From assembly GCF_030406085.1 (NCBI RefSeq), contig NZ_CP129002.1, positions 660,259 through 724,258 on the forward strand: DNA of 64,000 nt. Reading direction: 5' to 3'. The notes below the pieces were generated by a model, which was not told where the DNA came from, did no database searches, and saw only the letters and a program-made list of their open reading frames with translations. This stretch comes from Bartonella sp. TP (GTDB lineage Bacteria; Pseudomonadota; Alphaproteobacteria; Rhizobiales; Rhizobiaceae). The position numbers and the translations under genes were made by a program. Numbering within the stretch: position 1 is the first letter of the stretch; each line of letters opens with the position of its first letter. Positions 44,582 through 54,061 of the stretch are shown here, piece after piece.

Positions 44582-45874
44582 TTAGTTTGCTTCTTTAGCT
44601 AAATTATATACTTGATGCAATGTACGTACCGCAAGTTCTGTATATACGGAATCTATTAAAATAGAGATCTTTATTTCAGAAGTGGTTATGGCTTTGATGT
44701 TAATAGCTTTTTCGGCTAAAGCTTCAAAAGCGGTAGCTGCAACCCCCGCATGCGATCTCATGCCAATGCCTATAATTGAAATTTTGGTAAGATCATCAGA
44801 ATATTGCATAGTAGAATAGCCGATTTCCGCTTGTTTGTTCTGTAAAACCTGCACTGCTTTATTTAAATCTTCAGATGGTACAGTAAATGTCATATCGGTG
44901 GTGGAGCCGTCTTTGGAAATATTTTGAATTATCATATCTACATTAGTAGATTGCTTCGCTAATGCACCAAAAATCGCTGCCGAAATGCCTGGCCTATCTG
45001 CAATATCCCATAGCGTAATTTTTGCCTCATCCTTAACAAAAGTTATGCCTGTAACGATCTGTTGTTCCACTATTTCATCCTCATCACAGATAAGAGTTCC
45101 CTTGCTAATATTATCATTTAATAATTCCTTTGCATCTGGCTTAGTAAAACTTGAACGTACGAAAGTACGCACTTTATGAATCATTGCAAGCTCAACAGAG
45201 CGCACTTGCAGAACCTTAGCACCGAGCGAGGACATTTCCAGCATTTCTTCAAACGATATTTTTGTTAATGGCACTGCTTTTTTTTCTATACGTGGATCTG
45301 TAGTATAGACTCCATCCACGTCGGTATATATATCACAGCGATCTGCCTTAATTGCGGCGGCTATAGCAACGGCGCTTGTGTCAGACCCTCCGCGTCCCAG
45401 GGTGGTTATATTGTTATCTGGACTCAGCCCTTGAAAGCCCGCTACTATGGCGACCCGTTTCTTTTCTAACTCTGCGATTATGGCGGCTCCATTTATGGCT
45501 TTTATACGGGCTGTTCTATAATTGTTATCGGTCTGTATTGGTATTTGCCAGCCCAGCCATGAATGGGCTGCGATACCCATATTTTGCAAAACAAGCGATA
45601 ATAGTCCTATAGTTATTTGTTCGCCAGATGAAAGTATAACGTCATATTCTCTATCTATCATCTTTTCAGCGTTGTCCGATAGAGCTTTTTTGACATTGCC
45701 TGAAGCTTCGCGAGCTAAGGCCAATAATTCATTGGTTTTACCAGCCATAGCAGAAACGACTACGACTATTTCGTTGCCAGCCAGCACTTCGCGTTTTATA
45801 TGTTGGGCTACATTACGTATATGTTTTACATCAGCAACAGATGTGCCCCCAAATTTCATTACAATACGTGCCAT
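44582..45874 (-). CDS. lysC: Aspartate kinase
   Basis: Phosphorylates aspartate, the first step toward lysine, threonine, methionine and diaminopimelate. The 430-residue protein begins MARIVMKFGGTSVADVKHI (kinase KFGGTSV motif), with GRGGSDTSAVAIAAA and DRCDIYTDVDGVYTTDPR in the kinase domain. Two ACT domains follow (about 265-425) for feedback control. No regulatory element is visible upstream. It heads the lysC-prfA-prmC unit and is divergent from ubiG. Confidence 0.96.
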   Translation of the reverse strand: MARIVMKFGGTSVADVKHIRNVAQHIKREVLAGNEIVVVVSAMAGKTNELLALAREASGNVKKALSDNAEKMIDREYDVILSSGEQITIGLLSLVLQNMGIAAHSWLGWQIPIQTDNNYRTARIKAINGAAIIAELEKKRVAIVAGFQGLSPDNNITTLGRGGSDTSAVAIAAAIKADRCDIYTDVDGVYTTDPRIEKKAVPLTKISFEEMLEMSSLGAKVLQVRSVELAMIHKVRTFVRSSFTKPDAKELLNDNISKGTLICDEDEIVEQQIVTGITFVKDEAKITLWDIADRPGISAAIFGALAKQSTNVDMIIQNISKDGSTTDMTFTVPSEDLNKAVQVLQNKQAEIGYSTMQYSDDLTKISIIGIGMRSHAGVAATAFEALAEKAINIKAITTSEIKISILIDSVYTELAVRTLHQVYNLAKEAN

Positions 45875-46000
45875 TAGAGTGTTTTGCCTTATGCCAATCG
45901 GTTATTAAAAGGAATCAAGAGAGTATAAATACAGAATATTTATTTCAATTTAAAGAAAAATAATATATTATTGAATAATAATTCTTAGAATATAATAAAG

Positions 46001-46759
46001 ATGCCTAAATTTTATAAAAATTTTACTTCCACCTCTATTAATGGTAGCGAGATAGAAAAATTTTCGCGCTTGGCGGAGCAATGGTGGGACCCGAAGGGGA
46101 AATTTCGCCCTTTGCATAAATTTAATCCAACTAGAATCAGCTACATTTTAGAAATGGTAGCTCAGCACAAGGGAGTTTCGCTTAGTTCTGAATTGCCATT
46201 GCAAGGGGTTAAAATTTTAGATATTGGCTGTGGCGGCGGGTTGTTGTGTGAGCCCCTTGCTAGGCTTGGAGCTAGCGTTGTTGGAATAGATGCGGCTGAA
46301 AAAAATATTAATGTTGCTAGTTTACATGCGGAAAAGATGGGGCTTGTCATAGATTATCGAGCTATGAGTTTAGAAGAATTAAGCGAAGGTGGGGCAGAGT
46401 TTGATGTAGTTCTGAATATGGAAGTGGTTGAGCATGTCGATAATTTAGCAAATTTTATGTTATGTTGCTGCAAAACGGTTAAGCCTGGAGGGGTGGTTTT
46501 TGTAGCTACTTTAAATAGAAGCTTTAAAGCATGGGCTTTTGCTATTATAGCTGCGGAATATATTTTGCGTTGGCTACCTAAAGGCACGCATGATTTTAAT
46601 AAATTTATTACACCAGATGAGTTAAAGGCTTATTTTCATAAAGATAAGTTTGATTTAGTAGGACAGACTGGTATTGTTTATAACCCGTTGCATGATAGTT
46701 GGGATTTGTCAAAAGATATGTCCATAAACTATATGATTGTTGCCAAAAAATTGAGCTAA
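46001..46759 (+). CDS. ubiG: Ubiquinone biosynthesis O-methyltransferase UbiG
   Basis: SAM-dependent enzyme that performs both O-methylations in ubiquinone synthesis. The 252-residue protein has FSRLAEQWWDPKGKFRPLHK near residue 22, diagnostic for UbiG, and the SAM-binding motif LDIGCGGGLLCEPLARLGA (about 72-90). The NMEVVEHV motif follows. It is divergent from lysC, as in relatives, and converges on the histidine kinase gene with a 3-nt gap. Confidence 0.95.
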   Translation: MPKFYKNFTSTSINGSEIEKFSRLAEQWWDPKGKFRPLHKFNPTRISYILEMVAQHKGVSLSSELPLQGVKILDIGCGGGLLCEPLARLGASVVGIDAAEKNINVASLHAEKMGLVIDYRAMSLEELSEGGAEFDVVLNMEVVEHVDNLANFMLCCCKTVKPGGVVFVATLNRSFKAWAFAIIAAEYILRWLPKGTHDFNKFITPDELKAYFHKDKFDLVGQTGIVYNPLHDSWDLSKDMSINYMIVAKKLS

Positions 46760-46762
46760 GCT

Positions 46763-48157
46763 CTAACCTTCTTCTTTGGATTCGACTTTGCTTAAATCTA
46801 TAGTAACTTTGGTACCGCTATTTGGTAACTCTTCGTATACGGGTTCGCAGTTAAATTGCATACATAATTGTTTTGCTACCAATTGGCCGAGCCCTGGATG
46901 CATTTTTTCTTCGGCACTGGTGGTAGATTTATTAGTTTTTACTCCAATACCATTATCTTCAATAATTAAACATAATTTGTCATGTTTTTTTCCTAAAAAT
47001 ACATTAATTTCGCCAGTTTTAGGTACGGGAAAGGCATGTTTTATAGCATTTGTTAATAACTCTCCCATAACAATGCCTAATGTAGTGGCATCGCGCGATG
47101 AAAACCAACACTGGTGTAATTGAGTTACTATATGTACTCTTTCTTTTACATCTGCTGGCATAGAAAATTCTATATCATGGATAACGGCTTGTAAAAATTC
47201 ATTTACCTTTGTAGTTTCCATGTCGCTACCTAGGCGCAAGCGTCGATGGGCTGCGGCTATGGTTTGAATTCGATCACGAGCGCTTATCAGCGCATTTGAA
47301 ACTTCTTCATTCTTACTTCTATTGGCTTGCATTCCCAAGAGCGAAGCTACGGTGGCAAGAGAGTTACCTATGCGGTGGCTAGTATCTTGTAGTAATAATT
47401 CTACCCTTTGTCGTTCTTTTTCAGCATGTAAGCGAGCGCTTTCTAGCTCACTAGTGCGTTGGCGTATATTCGACTCTAGCTCTAAATTTTCATCATTTAA
47501 TCGCTTTTGCTTAGCATTTAATTGTTTAATATCTTTATAAAAATGTTGAATAGCGATAATGCTAGATATTGCTAAGCCTAACATAAAGATTAACATTGAA
47601 ATTATAAATAGGTTTTTTATGTGATTAATTGTTTCTTGGTGCTTGTCCAGTACAGCATTTTCTTTTTGAACAAATGCATTAATAATACGTGAAAAATTTA
47701 AATCATAATTGCTAAAATCTACAGGATTATTAAATTGTAGTTTTTGCGCTATATCCATATTTTCTTTTACAGCGGTAGCTTGTGTACTTATAGCCCGTAC
47801 AAATTCGCTGATACAAGGACGTAATTGTGGGGCGTAAAAGCTTATAGCGCTGATATTTTGTAATATTGCGCTTAGTTCATTATAGGTTTGGTTAAAGCTT
47901 TGATAAGTTTGGCTATCTTTGCTTTTAACAAAATATTGTTGATCGCTTTGTAGTTTTAGAAGCTTAGCAAATACGTCTCCATAGTTTTTTTGTAGGTATA
48001 ATGTAGAAGAAACGTAGCTGAGCTCTTCATTTATATATTTATATAATGTTGCTATCGCTATTGCGGCACACAGTGTAAGGATAATAGAAAGAGCAAAAAG
48101 TAGGCGCGCTGGCCGCCAAGCTTGATGCTTAAGTCTATTATAATTTAAAGCGCTCAT
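46763..48157 (-). CDS. Membrane sensor histidine kinase, HisKA_2 type (PhyK-like)
   Basis: Probable sensor of the general stress response, feeding phosphate to PhyR. The 464-residue protein has two membrane spans (about 17-40 and 183-204) around a periplasmic helical domain of about 140 residues, then a coiled coil and a kinase core. The phospho-acceptor is His261 in QDTSHRIGNSLATVASLL, a HisKA_2 signature. The ATPase domain has GELLTNAIKHAF, IEDNGIGV and GLGQLVAKQL. It lies 183 nt downstream of ecfG on the same strand, typical of PhyK-like kinases. The signal it senses is unknown. Confidence 0.88.
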   Translation of the reverse strand: MSALNYNRLKHQAWRPARLLFALSIILTLCAAIAIATLYKYINEELSYVSSTLYLQKNYGDVFAKLLKLQSDQQYFVKSKDSQTYQSFNQTYNELSAILQNISAISFYAPQLRPCISEFVRAISTQATAVKENMDIAQKLQFNNPVDFSNYDLNFSRIINAFVQKENAVLDKHQETINHIKNLFIISMLIFMLGLAISSIIAIQHFYKDIKQLNAKQKRLNDENLELESNIRQRTSELESARLHAEKERQRVELLLQDTSHRIGNSLATVASLLGMQANRSKNEEVSNALISARDRIQTIAAAHRRLRLGSDMETTKVNEFLQAVIHDIEFSMPADVKERVHIVTQLHQCWFSSRDATTLGIVMGELLTNAIKHAFPVPKTGEINVFLGKKHDKLCLIIEDNGIGVKTNKSTTSAEEKMHPGLGQLVAKQLCMQFNCEPVYEELPNSGTKVTIDLSKVESKEEG

Positions 48158-48235
48158 CTACTAGCCTAATGGGTCACAGCCGGTTTAACATATATGTTTT
48201 TATGATTAACAACGCTATTACATAAGCTACAATTG

Positions 48236-48261
48236 ATGGCGCATCTAGATTGATGGGCCAT
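48236..48261. repeat. Inverted repeat in the ecfG-kinase gap
   Basis: atggc-g-catc (48236-48245) pairs with gatg-g-gccat (48252-48261) around a 6-nt centre, with a single G-G mismatch. It lies between ecfG and the kinase gene, about 79 nt before the kinase start. No T-run follows on either strand. It may be an operator or a processing site. Confidence 0.4.
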
Positions 48262-48340
48262 TTAAACGCGTATACAGACTATACCATAATTATAATTTTG
48301 GGCAGCTAAGCGAAATAACAATAGTAGAAAAAGAATTTTA

Positions 48341-48910
48341 TTAATTAAAAGAACGCATAGTAATATTAGCGGAATAATTATCTGGCCCGTAATCAGACTC
48401 GCCATTGATTTTTAAGATTTCTTGTAAGCGCACTCGAGCTCTGCTTACCCTACTTTTTATAGTACCAACAGCGCAATCGCAAATTCTTGCCGCGTCCTCA
48501 TAAGAAAAGCCGGAAGCCCCGATTAATATTATAGCTTCCCTTTGGTCTGGCGGCAGCATATCTAGAGCTTTTTTAAAATCCTGTAAATCTAGTGAGCCAT
48601 ATTGCGCTGGATGTATGGCCATATTATTTGAAAGCGTGTTGTCACTATCTTGTACCTCTCTGCCTTTGCGCCGCATTTGACTGTAAAATTCGTTGCGCAA
48701 TATGGTAAATAGCCAAGCTTTCATATTGGTACCTATTTTAAAGCTATCTTGTTTGGCCCAGGCTTTCATAATAGTGTCTTGTACTAAATCATCTGCCTTG
48801 TCTGGCCAGCGTACTAAAGAAACGGCAAAGGCGCGTAGGCTTGGCAGGCTTTTTAGGAGCTCTTTTTTAAACTCTTTTTTATAATGCATTTGTTCTGTTT
48901 GCGATTCCAA
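48341..48910 (-). CDS. ecfG: ECF sigma factor EcfG (general stress response)
   Basis: Sigma factor that directs the alphaproteobacterial general stress regulon when freed from NepR. The protein of up to 189 residues has region 2 with SLRAFAVSLVRWPDKADDLV and DTIMKAWAKQDSF, and region 4 with LPPDQREAIILIGASGFSYE then AVGTIKSRVSRARVRLQ. A TTG at 48910 opens the frame; the ATG at 48889 (MHYKKEF) would match the usual N-terminus better, and neither has a convincing ribosome binding site. It lies 24 nt after nepR. Confidence 0.93.
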   Translation of the reverse strand: MESQTEQMHYKKEFKKELLKSLPSLRAFAVSLVRWPDKADDLVQDTIMKAWAKQDSFKIGTNMKAWLFTILRNEFYSQMRRKGREVQDSDNTLSNNMAIHPAQYGSLDLQDFKKALDMLPPDQREAIILIGASGFSYEDAARICDCAVGTIKSRVSRARVRLQEILKINGESDYGPDNYSANITMRSFN

Positions 48911-48934
48911 AGGACTATCCCATAGGTTAAAAAA

Positions 48935-49126
48935 TTATAATTGCTTGGCATTTTGCTGTGCGTTTTCCTCTGCCTCATCTAATTGCTCTAGAAGCGTTAG
49001 CAGATTTGTTGGTAATGGCTCTTCTTGTATAGAGCCATATAATTGGCGCAATTTAGCTGTAATTTCGCTATGTGGCCCGATAAGCTCTTTCATTGATTTT
49101 TCTGCCGTGGATTTTTTTGTATCCAT
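48935..49126 (-). CDS. nepR: Anti-sigma factor NepR
   Basis: Small protein that holds EcfG inactive until phosphorylated PhyR captures it. The 63-residue protein contains the core KLRQLYGSIQEEPLPTNLL and LLEQLDEAE (about 25-53), the two helices known to grip both EcfG and PhyR. The flanks are low-complexity and probably disordered. It is the first gene of nepR-ecfG and divergent from phyR with a 212-nt gap, the classical layout. Confidence 0.93.
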   Translation of the reverse strand: MDTKKSTAEKSMKELIGPHSEITAKLRQLYGSIQEEPLPTNLLTLLEQLDEAEENAQQNAKQL

Positions 49127-49338
49127 TTACTTGCCCCCGCATTATGCGCTTTTTAAATTATGCCACTTGGTCAGTGGTTGGTTAATTAACTGTGGGTTTA
49201 AAAGTTCCAGCCATGACATAATATTATTATACAGCAATAAATAGTAAATTGCGCTTAAAATGCAAAGGGCTTGTTTTCTTTTTTATCTTCACCATATAGA
49301 TAGCCATCAATAGAGCTATTTATATTACGAGGTAAAAC

Positions 49339-50133
49339 ATGTCTTTGTCCACGCGTATCGCACCGCATTTACCATATCTCAGGCGCTTTGCACGCGCTGT
49401 AACAGGCTCGCAAAATTCTGGTGACGCCTATGTTGCTGCCATGCTAGAAGCTTTGATTGCTGATGTTAGTATATTTCCTGAAACTTCTAGCGACCGTATA
49501 AGCGTATATCATTTATTTTGTCAGCTATTTGATCAAACTTCTCCTAAATTAGCCGAACCTTTGCCAGTATTTGGTCTAGAGGAGCGGGCTAATGCTAAAT
49601 TGTCTTATTTAACGCCGCGCGCAAGACAGGCATTCTTATTGGTGGCTGTAGAAGGCTTTAATGAAACAGAAATAGCTGAAATTTTAGATTTGCAATTAAG
49701 TGATGTGAAAAAATTAATAAGTGAAGCATCAAAAGACATCTCAGAACAAGTTGCCACTAGAATAATGATTATTGAAGATGAGCCTCTTATCGCCATGGAC
49801 ATAGAGCAGCTTACTGAAAGTTTAGGGCATACGGTTGTGGGCATAGCGCGTACTAGAGATGAAGCAAATGCGCTTTATGCTAAAGAAAAGCCGGGAATGA
49901 TTTTGGCAGATATCCAGTTGGCAGATAATTCTTCTGGTATAGATGCTGTGAATGATATTTTAAAGCAAAATGACTTGCCCGTGATTTTTATAACTGCTTT
50001 TCCAGAAAGATTATTAACTGGAAAAAGGCCAGAGCCAACCTTTTTGGTAACAAAGCCATTCAATCCAGAGATGGTAAAGGCATTAATTTCTCAAGCATTG
50101 TTTTTTCAAGAAAATGCATCTAGCGCTGCTTAA
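49339..50133 (+). CDS. phyR: Response regulator PhyR (anti-anti-sigma factor)
   Basis: Switch of the general stress response: when phosphorylated, its sigma-like domain binds NepR and releases EcfG. The 264-residue protein has an N-terminal EcfG-like domain (about 1-130; LPYLRRFARAVTGSQNSGDA) and a C-terminal receiver domain (about 140-258). Receiver residues are Glu146 and Asp147, the phospho-acceptor Asp191 in MILADIQLA, Thr219 and Lys239 in FLVTKPF. An acgagg ribosome binding site precedes the ATG. A soluble HWE kinase gene begins 9 nt downstream. Confidence 0.96.
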   Translation: MSLSTRIAPHLPYLRRFARAVTGSQNSGDAYVAAMLEALIADVSIFPETSSDRISVYHLFCQLFDQTSPKLAEPLPVFGLEERANAKLSYLTPRARQAFLLVAVEGFNETEIAEILDLQLSDVKKLISEASKDISEQVATRIMIIEDEPLIAMDIEQLTESLGHTVVGIARTRDEANALYAKEKPGMILADIQLADNSSGIDAVNDILKQNDLPVIFITAFPERLLTGKRPEPTFLVTKPFNPEMVKALISQALFFQENASSAA

Positions 50134-50142
50134 GCCAACATT

Positions 50143-51165
50143 ATGTTACAACATGCGGTAAAAAATAGAAATATTGATGAAAGACGTATCGGTGCTTTAA
50201 TGCAAGCGATAGCCGGTGCAGACATTTGCGTGTTTTATCAAACAACCGATTTAATTTATCGCTGGGCAGAAAATGTACCAGAATTTTTGCTTGCACGGTG
50301 GCGTGTAGATTGTAGAGACAGTGATTTTTTGCCTGCTGATTTAGCAGAGCGATTGGAAACCAAAAAATTACAGGTTTTAGCTACTGGAGAATGCGCAACT
50401 ACTGAATTGCGATTTGAGCATAATGCTCAACATATTTGGTATAAATTTTCAATAGATGCACATAGAGATGATACGGGGCATATAATTGGACTAATTACAA
50501 CGGGTGTTAATGTTTCTGAAATACGACAGCGCGAACAAGTTTTAAAAGTTTTGCTGCGGGAGGTTAGCCACAGGTCAAAAAATCTCTTGGCTATTATTCA
50601 GAGCATAGCTTCGCAAACCGCAAGATTTAGTGAATCTACGGTAGTATTTTTAAAAAAATTTCAAGGTCGTCTTCAATCTCTTTCGCATAGCCAAGATTTG
50701 GTGACTAATTCTAATTGGCGTGGGGCTGGATTTTTTGAATTGATACAATCGCAAACAAGTCCCTATTTAGGTACAGAAAGCCATCGCTTTACTATAGTTG
50801 GGGATGATCCTTATTTTTTTCCTAATGCGGCCTTGCATATTGGTCTTGCTATACATGAGCTTTTGATAAATTCTCTTTCTTTTGGTGCTTTGGCCCAAGA
50901 AAAAGGTACTGTTGTGGTAAGTTGTGTAAAACAGATTACTAGTGATGATAAGTTGGTGGTAGCTGTAGCCTGGAATGAAAAATTTGACCCTGCTGGTGTT
51001 CTGCCTGAGGATCCAAAAGCATGTTTCGGCAGCGCAGTTTTAGAAAAAATAGTACCTGCCGCACTAAGCGGTACCGCCATATATACTATAGATAATTATG
51101 GCGTACTTTATAATGTAAAAATGCCTGAAACGCAGTTTGAATTTAATAAAATTCAAAGTTTTTAA
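50143..51165 (+). CDS. Soluble HWE-family sensor histidine kinase
   Basis: Probable cytoplasmic kinase acting with PhyR. The 340-residue protein has no membrane span. Residues about 12-128 look like a PAS domain ([20 protein letters not shown]). The phospho-acceptor is His143 in [18 protein letters not shown], and the N-box is [13 protein letters not shown]. The WxE of HWE kinases appears as AWNEKF. The usual DxGxG box is absent, as is normal for this family. It is co-transcribed with phyR (9-nt gap) and overlaps secA by a shared TTAA stop. PhyR as partner is inferred from position. Confidence 0.88.
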   Translation: MLQHAVKNRNIDERRIGALMQAIAGADICVFYQTTDLIYRWAENVPEFLLARWRVDCRDSDFLPADLAERLETKKLQVLATGECATTELRFEHNAQHIWYKFSIDAHRDDTGHIIGLITTGVNVSEIRQREQVLKVLLREVSHRSKNLLAIIQSIASQTARFSESTVVFLKKFQGRLQSLSHSQDLVTNSNWRGAGFFELIQSQTSPYLGTESHRFTIVGDDPYFFPNAALHIGLAIHELLINSLSFGALAQEKGTVVVSCVKQITSDDKLVVAVAWNEKFDPAGVLPEDPKACFGSAVLEKIVPAALSGTAIYTIDNYGVLYNVKMPETQFEFNKIQSF

Positions 51166-53873
51166 GCAAAACTTCCATGGCAGTGTTTATATTTTTTACC
51201 GCTGCCACATGGACAAGGACTGTTTCGGCCTACCCGTCCCCAGTTTGTATCGTCTTTGGGAATTCTAGCTTGCGGTGTAACTCCACCTATTTCCAGCGTA
51301 GTAATATTCGATTCTAGCAGTCCGAGTTCCTCGCCTAATTCTGCATGCTGAGCCCTCAACTGTGACAAATCTATAATTGGCGTAGTTGGCTTTGCTATAT
51401 CAATGCGCAAAAGCTTTGATATAGCGTCATAGCGCAATTGGCTTAGTAATTGCTGAAACAGTCCAAAAGCTTCTGTTTTATACTCGTTTAATGGGTCTCT
51501 TTGGGCGTATCCTCTGAACCCTACTACCGAACGTAAATGCTCTAGATTTTCTAAATGCTGACGCCAAAGTGTATCTATCGTTTCTATTAGCACAGTTTTT
51601 TCAAAGTAGCGTACGATTTCTGGCCCCGCATGTTGTTCTTTTTGGGTTAGCGATGCTTGTGCTGCCTTGTCAATTCTGTGGGCAATTTCTTTTGCGTTTA
51701 TTCCATCTTCTTTTTGCCATTCTGCAAAAGGTAAAGTTAAATTAAAAGCCTCTTTAAGCTCTTTTGCTAAATTTTCTATGTCCCATTGTTCAGGATAATT
51801 ATCAGCAGTTATATATTTAGCAGTAATGCTATGCATTACATCTTCGCGCATTTCTTCTATTACATCGGTTAAATGTTCAGATTGTAAAATTTCTAGACGT
51901 TGTTCAAATATAACCTTCCTTTGATCATTCATAACATCGTCATATTTTAATAGATTTTTTCTTATTTCAAAATTCCGTGCTTCTACTTTTGTCTGTGCTT
52001 TTTCTAAGGCCTTATTGATCCAAGGATGAGTAATAGCTTCTCCCTCTTTTAGACCAAGTTTTTGTAGCATGCCATGCATCCGCTCTGAGCCAAAAATACG
52101 CATTAAATCATCTTCTAAAGATAAAAAGAATTTAGATTTTCCTGGATCGCCTTGTCGTCCAGATCTGCCTCGTAGCTGATTGTCTATTCGGCGGCTTTCG
52201 TGCCTTTCGGTTGCTAAAACATATAGACCTCCGGCAGCAATTGCTTTGGCCTTTAATTGCGATATATCTTCTTTTAATGCTGTTATTTTTGCGTTGCGCT
52301 CTTCACCTTCTGGAATATTGGCTAATTCTTTCTCGATTCGCATTTCAAGGTTGCCGCCCAATTGAATATCTGTACCCCGCCCGGCCATATTGGTAGCGAT
52401 AGTTATACTGCCAGGAACGCCTGCTTGCGCTATAATATAGGCTTCTTGCTCATGGTAGCGAGCGTTTAAGACTTGAAAGTCTTTAATGCCTTTGCGCTTT
52501 AATAAGGCGGCTAAATACTCTGATTTTTCTATGGAGGTCGTTCCTACTAAAATTGGTTGCGATTTCTCGCGTGCCGTATTTATTTCTGCTATAATTGCTT
52601 CGTATTTTTCTGCTGCTGTGCGGTATATTTCGTCATCTGCGTCTATACGTTGTACAGGAAGATTTGTAGGTATGGCTATAACTTCCAAATTGTAGATATT
52701 GCTAAATTCTTCTGCTTCTGTAGTGGCTGTTCCTGTCATGCCAGCTAGTTTTTCATACATTCGAAAATAGTTTTGAAAAGTTATAGAAGCCATGGTCTGG
52801 CTTTCTGGCTGTATAGTTACATGTTCTTTCGCCTCTAATGCTTGGTGCAATCCTTCGCTATAGCGGCGACCAGGCATCATACGGCCAGTAAATTCGTCTA
52901 TTATAACTATTTCACTGCCACGTACCATATAGTCTTTGTCACGCATAAATAATTTATGTGCACGCAGAGCATTGTTAATATGGTGTACTATACTGGCGTT
53001 TTCTGCGTCATACAAATTATCGCCTTTTAAATAGCCTGCTTCAAATAGCATCTGTTCTAGTTTTTGTGTACCCGCTTCGGTAAAAACTGCACTTTTTTGT
53101 TTTTCATCTATCTCAAAATCATCAGAGCTTAGCTTAGGTATAAAGGTATCGATTAAATTATAAAAATCTGTACGATCTTCCAAAGGGCCAGAAATTATTA
53201 GCGGTGTACGAGCTTCATCTATTAATATCGAATCTACTTCATCAATAATAGCATAGTGATGTCCTCGCTGTACCATTTGGCTAAGTTCATAAGCCATATT
53301 ATCCCGTAAATAATCAAAACCTAGTTCATTATTTGTTGCATAGGTAATATCACAACTATATGCTGCTCGCCTAGCGTTACTTTCCATTTCGTTTGTTATA
53401 ACGCCAGTGCTTAGGCCCAGAAATTTATATATTTGGCCCATATTTTCGGAGTCACGTTTAGCCAAATAGTCATTAACTGTTACTACATGGACGCCTTTAC
53501 CGCTCAATGCATTTAGATATACTGGCATAGTTGACATAAGGGTTTTACCTTCCCCTGTGCGCATTTGCGCTATGCTATGTTGGTGTAGAACAATGCCGCC
53601 TAACAATTGAACATCAAATGGCCGCATGCCTAAAACACGCTTGGCAGCTTCTCTTACCACGGCAAATGCTTCATATAATAAATTATCTAAAGGCTCACCT
53701 TTTTTTAATCTTTCTTTAAACTCAATAGTTTTGCGCTGCAACTCTTCATCACTAAGCGCCTGAATATTGGGTTCTAAAGAATTTATTTGGGTAATTTTGG
53801 GTATTAAATTTTTAATATGGCGATCGTGAGACGATCCGAATAATTTATGTGCTAAGCTCCATAAGCTGGCCAT
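51162..53873 (-). CDS. secA: Protein translocase ATPase SecA
   Basis: Motor that pushes unfolded proteins through SecYEG. The 903-residue protein has Walker A MRTGEGKT (about 103-110), Walker [18 protein letters not shown], the helicase-like second nucleotide domain with [14 protein letters not shown], and [12 protein letters not shown]. It ends with the zinc and SecB-binding motif [14 protein letters not shown]. The length is normal. It is divergent from the parvulin gene, matching Rhizobiales. Confidence 0.98.
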   Translation of the reverse strand: MASLWSLAHKLFGSSHDRHIKNLIPKITQINSLEPNIQALSDEELQRKTIEFKERLKKGEPLDNLLYEAFAVVREAAKRVLGMRPFDVQLLGGIVLHQHSIAQMRTGEGKTLMSTMPVYLNALSGKGVHVVTVNDYLAKRDSENMGQIYKFLGLSTGVITNEMESNARRAAYSCDITYATNNELGFDYLRDNMAYELSQMVQRGHHYAIIDEVDSILIDEARTPLIISGPLEDRTDFYNLIDTFIPKLSSDDFEIDEKQKSAVFTEAGTQKLEQMLFEAGYLKGDNLYDAENASIVHHINNALRAHKLFMRDKDYMVRGSEIVIIDEFTGRMMPGRRYSEGLHQALEAKEHVTIQPESQTMASITFQNYFRMYEKLAGMTGTATTEAEEFSNIYNLEVIAIPTNLPVQRIDADDEIYRTAAEKYEAIIAEINTAREKSQPILVGTTSIEKSEYLAALLKRKGIKDFQVLNARYHEQEAYIIAQAGVPGSITIATNMAGRGTDIQLGGNLEMRIEKELANIPEGEERNAKITALKEDISQLKAKAIAAGGLYVLATERHESRRIDNQLRGRSGRQGDPGKSKFFLSLEDDLMRIFGSERMHGMLQKLGLKEGEAITHPWINKALEKAQTKVEARNFEIRKNLLKYDDVMNDQRKVIFEQRLEILQSEHLTDVIEEMREDVMHSITAKYITADNYPEQWDIENLAKELKEAFNLTLPFAEWQKEDGINAKEIAHRIDKAAQASLTQKEQHAGPEIVRYFEKTVLIETIDTLWRQHLENLEHLRSVVGFRGYAQRDPLNEYKTEAFGLFQQLLSQLRYDAISKLLRIDIAKPTTPIIDLSQLRAQHAELGEELGLLESNITTLEIGGVTPQARIPKDDTNWGRVGRNSPCPCGSGKKYKHCHGSFA

Positions 53874-54008
53874 TCTTGTATTCTTTCTTTTTGCGGCTAT
53901 ATTTGAATTAATATATAGTATATAATATTAGACTAGTTACATATCTACATTATAAATGTAAATATTTAATATAAGCTATATTGCTAATTTAGCTTTCCTT
54001 AAGTTAAA

Positions 54009-54036
54009 TTGATAACTATATTGAGATTGATATATA
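54009..54036 (+). promoter_or_regulatory. Putative promoter of the parvulin-argJ unit
   Basis: TTGATA (54009-54014) and TATATA (54031-54036) are 16 nt apart, 26 nt before the start at 54062. The surroundings are very AT-rich, so chance matches are easy and confidence is moderate. Confidence 0.4.
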
Positions 54037-54061
54037 AATTGTTTTTACGGAGCCTAAATCA

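Noticed and set aside
49184-49208. Possible EcfG-type promoter upstream of nepR (ggaac on the minus strand)
   Set aside because: The -10 part at 16-17 nt reads aatt or atta, not cgtt, so I did not annotate it as a promoter.
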